Shown here piece after piece: positions 59,438-64,000 of a DNA stretch of 64,000 bases. Location of the stretch: the NCBI GenBank assembly GCA_965232985.1, contig CBDDRC010000013.1, positions 62,001-126,000 on the forward strand, given 5' to 3'. The stretch is from JADFDG01 sp965232985. GTDB taxonomy: Bacteria; Pseudomonadota; Gammaproteobacteria; Pseudomonadales; JADFDG01. Below the pieces are notes generated by a model. It did not search any database. It saw nothing but the letters and a program-made list of their open reading frames with translations, and was not told the DNA's origin. Every line of letters begins with the position of its first letter. Position 1 is the first letter of the stretch. Both the position numbers and the translations under genes were made by a program.

Positions 59438-59961
59438 CAGGCAGTAACAAGACGGTTTTCACGCAGATAGATCAGCGTATTTTCGTGGTCGCGCTTCATG
59501 CCGCGTTCGGCCCGCTCACCCACCATGGCGGCAAGTTTGCCGCCAATCAGCGGCACCGAACAGTGTATGTCCATCGCCAGATGATGGACACATCCGGACG
59601 AATGCGGCTCGATGGACATACGCCCTGTCACCGTAATGGGCATCCGCTCGATTTCCATACGGTATGCGCCGTGCCAGACATCGCCACGTGGCGATACATC
59701 CCATTCCATGACCGAGTGCAGCACATTGACGTCGCGGACAAAGCGCTGCGCGATGGCCGGGATATTGGCGTTGGAACGCATACGCACATGCCGAAGCACA
59801 TCAATTACGAAATGGTTTCCACGCGGCCCAAAATGGACAAATTCGACGCTTTCATCTTCTCCGCTCTTGGCAAAACGCCCTTCATAAAAAGCGCGGTCAG
59901 TAAATACCCGGAAAAGGTCTGCGGCAGGTATGCCGTACATGCCCTCGTGGTGCAACTTCAT
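59437..59961 (-). CDS. DUF2505 family protein (SRPBCC-like)
   Basis: 174 residues. The sequence has the lipid-binding START/SRPBCC pattern of DUF2505: MKLHHEGMYGIPAADLFRVFTDRAFYEGRF, then MEWDVSPRGDVWHGAYRMEIERMPITVTGRMSIEP, and a C-terminal helix VPLIGGKLAAMVGERAERGMKRDHENTLIYL. Such proteins are thought to carry hydrophobic ligands. Coupling to a thioesterase suggests a shared acyl-lipid substrate (inference). Confidence 0.78.
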   Translation of the reverse strand: MKLHHEGMYGIPAADLFRVFTDRAFYEGRFAKSGEDESVEFVHFGPRGNHFVIDVLRHVRMRSNANIPAIAQRFVRDVNVLHSVMEWDVSPRGDVWHGAYRMEIERMPITVTGRMSIEPHSSGCVHHLAMDIHCSVPLIGGKLAAMVGERAERGMKRDHENTLIYLRENRLVTA

Positions 59962-59995
59962 GCGCGCGAACCCCCAAATGCCAGAAACCGCAAAA

Positions 59996-61162
59996 CTAAC
60001 CTTGCTCAGCCAGTTTTTGCAAGAACTGAATCAATTGCTGGCGCTGGCGTTCATTCATCAGCCTGAGCAGGGGCAGCAGGCGCTTCAGTGTCTGCGGCAA
60101 CTGCTCGACAACCGATTGGGTATTGCCTTTCTCGATCTGCACCAGCAGATCGTCGATACGTACCTGGCCGACCTGCAATTCGGTTTTTTGCGGCGGCACC
60201 GGCCGGGATGGCAGCAGCACATCCGCCCGGATCTTGCGGATGTCGACATCGCCCAGCACGCAATTACCGCCCGCCTTGATCGCCGCCTCCAGCACCTGCT
60301 GGCACTCTTCCATCGCCGATACCGCCGTGAGGCCCGGGTGCGACTCGGGTGTCAGCACGCCGCCGCTGGCAGCCAGCCGCACCGGCTTGCCGCCCAGATT
60401 GAGCGGGTTGCTCGTGATTTCAGCGCGGATACGATCGGCCAGGCCCTTGCTGCCATCGGGCTTGCCGGTCGGTAGCGCAATGGCGAAATGGGCCAGGCCA
60501 ATGCGGGCCGCAGTGTCTTCCTTGCGAATACGCGCACGGATAATCCGCGCAACATGCATGACAACGGTATCGGCCACATCCTTGCCGTGCGAAAGAAACA
60601 GTTTCTTGAAATCATCAATCTCCATGCGAACCAGCGACAACGGTTGCTGGTGGCGCTTGGCGAAAGCGATATCCTGCTTGAGGCGCTCCATAAAGCCGGC
60701 CTTGTTGGCGAGGCCGGTGAGCGTGTCAACCGTGCTTTGTTCCTGCAGTTGGCGGGTGATGCGCTGGTATTTCGCGTGTGCCCTGGCCCGTGCCAGCAAG
60801 TCGGTGGAATTGAATGGCTTGGTGATGAAGTCGGTGGCACCCATATCGAGCGCCTTCTCGCGGGCCGCATCGTCATTCTCGGCACCGGTAACAATGATGA
60901 CCGGCATCGCGTTGACACCGGTATCCTCCGCCATACGGATCTTGCGCAGTAACCCATAACCATCGAGCTTCGGCATCGACAAGTCGGTGAACACCACCTG
61001 GATACTGGTGTCGCTTTCAAGTTGCCGCCAGCCGTCGACGCCATCCTCCGCAGTCACCACATCGAACTCATCGCTCAGCATCTTCAGCGCTGCCTTGCGC
61101 ATGACTTTCGAATCATCGACGAGCAGGACGCGCGTCTTTTTCATTGTGCCGATCGCCGTCAT
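59996..61162 (-). CDS. Receiver plus degenerate GGDEF response regulator with intact phospho-acceptor
   Basis: 388 residues (an internal ATG at 61144 is also possible). REC domain 10-130: acidic pair D16-D17, phospho-acceptor Asp60 (VVFTDLSMPKLDG), TKPF lysine; all intact. The GGDEF-like domain (about 145-305) begins DTLTGLANKAGFMERLKQDIAFAKRHQQPL but has AARIGLAHFAIALP where GGDEF would be, so it should not make c-di-GMP. The C-terminal tail (VEQLPQTLKRLLPLLRLMNERQRQQLIQFL) is helical and resembles that of the paralogue at 22783. Probably an effector-type regulator acting through protein contact. Confidence 0.88.
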   Translation of the reverse strand: MTAIGTMKKTRVLLVDDSKVMRKAALKMLSDEFDVVTAEDGVDGWRQLESDTSIQVVFTDLSMPKLDGYGLLRKIRMAEDTGVNAMPVIIVTGAENDDAAREKALDMGATDFITKPFNSTDLLARARAHAKYQRITRQLQEQSTVDTLTGLANKAGFMERLKQDIAFAKRHQQPLSLVRMEIDDFKKLFLSHGKDVADTVVMHVARIIRARIRKEDTAARIGLAHFAIALPTGKPDGSKGLADRIRAEITSNPLNLGGKPVRLAASGGVLTPESHPGLTAVSAMEECQQVLEAAIKAGGNCVLGDVDIRKIRADVLLPSRPVPPQKTELQVGQVRIDDLLVQIEKGNTQSVVEQLPQTLKRLLPLLRLMNERQRQQLIQFLQKLAEQG

Positions 61163-61231
61163 GGTCCGTTGGCTCCGTCCTGGTCAGACAAGGGGACACC
61201 GGCCGTAGCCGCTGGTTAAACCCAAGTGTCA

Positions 61232-61259
61232 TTGTCATTACGCTGACAGCCGGTACTAT
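61232..61259 (+). promoter_or_regulatory. Sigma70-type promoter of the saccharopine-dehydrogenase-like gene
   Basis: TTGTCA (61232-61237) and TACTAT (61254-61259), 16 bp apart, about 90 bp upstream of the ATG at 61348. Confidence 0.45.
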
Positions 61260-61347
61260 AGCAATGCTTCCCCCTTTCGTGACCGCTTTCACATCCCGAT
61301 CCGCCCTGAATTCAGTGACATGGCTCGCATAGTAGCCGGAGACCTTC

Positions 61348-62538
61348 ATGCGCGAGCGCCCATATGACATCGTACTTTTCGGCGCCACAGGCTTCACCGG
61401 TACGCTGGTGGCAGCGTACCTCGCGCGCGCCGCCGGCCGTGAACGCTTCCGCTGGGCCCTGGCCGGTCGCAGCCAGGAGAAACTTGCAGCCGTGCTGCGT
61501 GTTGTCCATGCGATTGACCCGCAAGCCGCACCGGCGCTGCTCATTGCCGATATCAGTGATGCCGCCTCGCTGACCGCGATGGCTGAGAACACGCGCGTAC
61601 TCATCACCACGGTTGGCCCCTACCTGCGCTACGGCGAAGGCGTATTGCGTGCCTGCGTCGAGGCCGGCACTCACTATGTCGATCTCACCGGCGAACCGGA
61701 ATTCGTCGACCGCTCCCGCGCCGCCTGGCACGAAACCGCACGCGCGCGCGGCCTGCGCATCATTCACTGCTGCGGCTTCGACAGTATCCCGCACGACCTC
61801 GGCGCACTCTTCACCCTGGATACGCTGCGTACGCACATGGGCGAAGACGCATTTCGCCATGCCGATATCACCATGCGTGGTTTTCTTGAGTTCGATGCCG
61901 CTTTTTCTGGCGGCACCTGGAACTCGGCGATCGAGCAACTTTCCCGGGCGCGCCAGTACCTTGATGCACGCCGCACCGCAGCAAATGGCCGCGCACCCTT
62001 CGAGAGGGTGCACGCACTGCCGGTGCGGCTGCACTACAACCGCCTCCTGCAGCGCTGGGCGTGCCCGCTGCCGAGCGTCGACCCACAGGTTGTGCGCCAA
62101 TCAGCCCGTTTGCGTGGCGATTACGGGCAGACCTTCGCCTATGGCCACTTTCTGCTGGCCGAACATTTGCTGCCGGTACTCGCCGGCATAGCCGGCATCG
62201 GCGCGGTGGCGATGATGGCCCAGTTCAAGCCGACCGCAAACCTGTTGCGCAAGGCACGCCAGAGCGGCGAAGGGCCGTCGCCGGAAAAACGGGCAGCAAG
62301 CTGGTTCCGGGTGCTGTTTGTCGCCCAGGCTGGCAACCATGAAGTGAGCTGCGAAGTGTCGGGTGGGGATCCTGGCTACGACGAAACAGCAAAGATGCTC
62401 GCCGAATCAGCACTGTGCCTCGCCCTCGACACCGATCTGCCGCCGCACGCCGGCGTAGTGACGCCAGCCGCTGGCATGGGGCATGCGCTGATCCGGCGGC
62501 TTGAGAATGCCGGCATGCGCTTCACTGTCGTACGCTGA
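61348..62538 (+). CDS. Saccharopine dehydrogenase-like / trans-acting enoyl reductase family protein
   Basis: 396 residues. N-terminal NAD(P)-binding Rossmann motif FGATGFTGTLVAAYL, then LLIADISDAASLTAMAENTRVLITTVGPYLRYGEGVL and AGTHYVDLTGEPEFVD, HCCGFDSIPHDLGAL. This is the group of single-domain proteins that includes mycobacterial trans-acting enoyl reductase and eukaryotic saccharopine dehydrogenase-like oxidoreductase. The natural substrate is not known; a lipid-related role is plausible. Unrelated in detail to the carboxynorspermidine synthase at 28534. Confidence 0.88.
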   Translation: MRERPYDIVLFGATGFTGTLVAAYLARAAGRERFRWALAGRSQEKLAAVLRVVHAIDPQAAPALLIADISDAASLTAMAENTRVLITTVGPYLRYGEGVLRACVEAGTHYVDLTGEPEFVDRSRAAWHETARARGLRIIHCCGFDSIPHDLGALFTLDTLRTHMGEDAFRHADITMRGFLEFDAAFSGGTWNSAIEQLSRARQYLDARRTAANGRAPFERVHALPVRLHYNRLLQRWACPLPSVDPQVVRQSARLRGDYGQTFAYGHFLLAEHLLPVLAGIAGIGAVAMMAQFKPTANLLRKARQSGEGPSPEKRAASWFRVLFVAQAGNHEVSCEVSGGDPGYDETAKMLAESALCLALDTDLPPHAGVVTPAAGMGHALIRRLENAGMRFTVVR

Positions 62539-62566
62539 AAAAAATGCAGCGCACGTTCATGCCGCC

Positions 62567-63430
62567 TTACACACCGTGAGATGCCATGAACTCGTTCAGC
62601 AACCTGGCCACCGCTGGCGCAGTTTCCGGTTCCAGGTGCAGATGGTGGCCGCCGGGCAGACAGGCATATTCCAGCGGGCGCACCTCTGCCAACCGTGCCG
62701 CATGCGCATCGCGGGTGGCATATAGACCCTGATCGGCGCCAATCAACAGCGTCGGCGCGCTGATCGCGCCGAGCAACGCCGACACTTGCGCTTCAACCAA
62801 CCGCATCGCCGACACTTGCCGCAGCCGCGGGTCGGTGTGCCAACGCAACACGCCGTTCGCATCGGCCGTCAATGCGCGCTCCAGAATTCGTCGGGATGCA
62901 AGTTCGGACAACGGCCAATACCCTTTCCGCCGGGCAAGAATCGCAGCATCGAAATCCGCATAACCTGCCGACTTGCCGGCACCCCGCTGGCTCGCCTCGA
63001 TCGCTGCCCGCAGGCTTTCGAGAATTTTTTCCGGCCACGCAGGTTGTGGTGCAATGCCCTCGACAAGCAACAAACTGCGTACACGCTCCGGTACCGTGCC
63101 GGCAACGCACGCCATCACACCGGCTCCCAACGAATGGCCGAACAAGACGGCCTGATCCCAACCCAGCGCATCAAGTGCGCCGACGACATCGGCAATGTAT
63201 TCGACAAAGTGCTGCATCGTTCCGGCACCGCGATGCGCCGAGCGGCCATGACCGGGCAGATCAATGGCAACAACATCGCAATCCGCCAGTTGCGGCGCAA
63301 TTTCCGTGAAGCTGGCAGCATTGTCCAGCCAGCCATGGACACACAGCACGCGGCGCGGTGCGCCCGTATGCCAGCGCAGACCGGCAAGTGCCAGCCCACG
63401 CGCCTCAAGCCGGATTTCCTCAGCCGCCAT
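62567..63430 (-). CDS. Alpha/beta hydrolase
   Basis: 287 residues from ATG 63430. Alpha/beta hydrolase fold with oxyanion HGWLDNAASF, nucleophile elbow GHSLGAGVMACVAG (Ser), a late Asp in LLIGADQGLY and the catalytic His near GGHHLHLE. Sequence style is close to acyl esterases or haloalkane-dehalogenase relatives; substrate unknown. The start overlaps the end of the upstream hydrolase gene by 11 bp. Confidence 0.9.
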   Translation of the reverse strand: MAAEEIRLEARGLALAGLRWHTGAPRRVLCVHGWLDNAASFTEIAPQLADCDVVAIDLPGHGRSAHRGAGTMQHFVEYIADVVGALDALGWDQAVLFGHSLGAGVMACVAGTVPERVRSLLLVEGIAPQPAWPEKILESLRAAIEASQRGAGKSAGYADFDAAILARRKGYWPLSELASRRILERALTADANGVLRWHTDPRLRQVSAMRLVEAQVSALLGAISAPTLLIGADQGLYATRDAHAARLAEVRPLEYACLPGGHHLHLEPETAPAVARLLNEFMASHGV

Positions 63431-64000
63431 GGCCGTGCCCCTGACCGGATCGTGGCGCCTCGCCTGATCGCGCCGCTTGTTGCACCCAGGCATGGATCTG
63501 TTCGCGCACCCGCCGCGCCGCTTCGTCTGGCTGCTCCAGCGGGAACATATGTCCGCCCGGCGCCGTGCCATGCGTCATGCCGTGCCGGCGACACAGCCGG
63601 CTGACATGTTGCTGCAACGATACCTCGCTGGTCGCACCGGTGATCACGGCACCAGGCACCTGCAACCTGCGCAGGTAGCGATAGGGATTGCTCGGGGTAG
63701 TGCGGAATATGGCCAGTTCATTCTCAACCAGGAAACGCAGGTGAAAACCGTCACTGCGCTCTTCCGTGACCGAAAACACGTAATCACGCAGGCAATCAGG
63801 ATCGAAATTTGCGAACAGTTTTTTCTGGCCAAGATCGGCGATTGCTTCCTCGCGCGAGGGCCACACCCGGCGCCGGTTGCGGCTCTTGGCGGCCGGGGTG
63901 ACAGCGTCGGCCTTGCCCATCCACTTCGCCAGTTGGAAGACATGCGCCGGCCAGCCGTTGATGATCGGCGGATCAAGCATGATGACGCCACGAAATTTTT
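63420..64000 (-). CDS. Alpha/beta hydrolase, C-terminal part (partial at window edge)
   Basis: The reading frame enters from the right edge of the window without a start; 63980 is an internal ATG (RGVIMLDPPIINGWPAH). The ending is typical of the cap and last catalytic-histidine region: RRHGMTHGTAPGGHMFPLEQPDEAARRVREQIHAWV, with the expected GGHMFPLE containing the His. Tandem with the next hydrolase and translationally coupled by 11-bp overlap. The 5' part, including the nucleophile Ser, lies outside the window. Confidence 0.82.
   Translation of the reverse strand, partial: KFRGVIMLDPPIINGWPAHVFQLAKWMGKADAVTPAAKSRNRRRVWPSREEAIADLGQKKLFANFDPDCLRDYVFSVTEERSDGFHLRFLVENELAIFRTTPSNPYRYLRRLQVPGAVITGATSEVSLQQHVSRLCRRHGMTHGTAPGGHMFPLEQPDEAARRVREQIHAWVQQAARSGEAPRSGQGHGHGG

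Overview
The window is a high-GC, gene-dense piece of a gammaproteobacterial chromosome. The order truA-trpF-trpB-trpA-accD-folC-(SPOR gene)-cvpA-purF-metZ, and the neighbouring fimV-asd-leuB-leuD-leuC with a divergent LysR gene, is the arrangement known from Pseudomonas and relatives. Lipid A genes (lpxH, an lpxL-type gene), AcnB, MiaE and a phasin agree with that. I cannot name the genus. No rRNA, tRNA, CRISPR array or intact transposase was seen.

Layout. 1-5.9 kb: cyclophilins, lpxH, miaE, an lpxL-type acyltransferase and acnB. 5.9-8.9 kb: a CsgG-type lipoprotein operon bracketed by acnB and a decayed second copy of the acnB 3' end with its own terminator. 9-13.5 kb: a phasin, two DUF445-type membrane proteins, a small membrane protein and a membrane-anchored UbiJ/SCP2-like protein. 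13.9-23.9 kb: three secreted DUF11-like proteins, a 1,893-codon outer membrane protein (DUF11, OmpA-type peptidoglycan binding, predicted C-terminal barrel) and a receiver/degenerate-GGDEF protein whose phospho-acceptor Asp is Glu. 24.8-27.1 kb: an accessory patch with the mobile mystery A/B pair (HTH plus Fic) and an XRE/antitoxin/ParE module. 27.3-29.7 kb: the carboxynorspermidine route to polyamines. 29.8-46.8 kb: conserved biosynthetic core (metZ, purF, cvpA, folC, accD, trpFBA, truA, fimV, asd, leuBDC). 46.9-50.9 kb: lysR, an unrecognised conserved-looking protein, and a toxin-antitoxin hot spot with two fragments of the lysR 3' end and a relic vapB. 51-64 kb: two MFS transporters, aroC, prmB, smr, folE, an EVE protein, a sterol-desaturase-like enzyme, a thioesterase/DUF2505 pair, a second receiver/degenerate-GGDEF protein, a saccharopine-dehydrogenase-like reductase and two alpha/beta hydrolases.

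The most interesting signals are (i) the DUF11/giant outer membrane protein locus, which reads as a self-contained cell-surface system of unknown function, and (ii) a repeated architecture in which accessory cassettes lie beside partial duplications of the 3' end of the adjacent core gene (acnB once, lysR twice). The second suggests repeated cassette capture by recombination at gene ends without a visible integrase.
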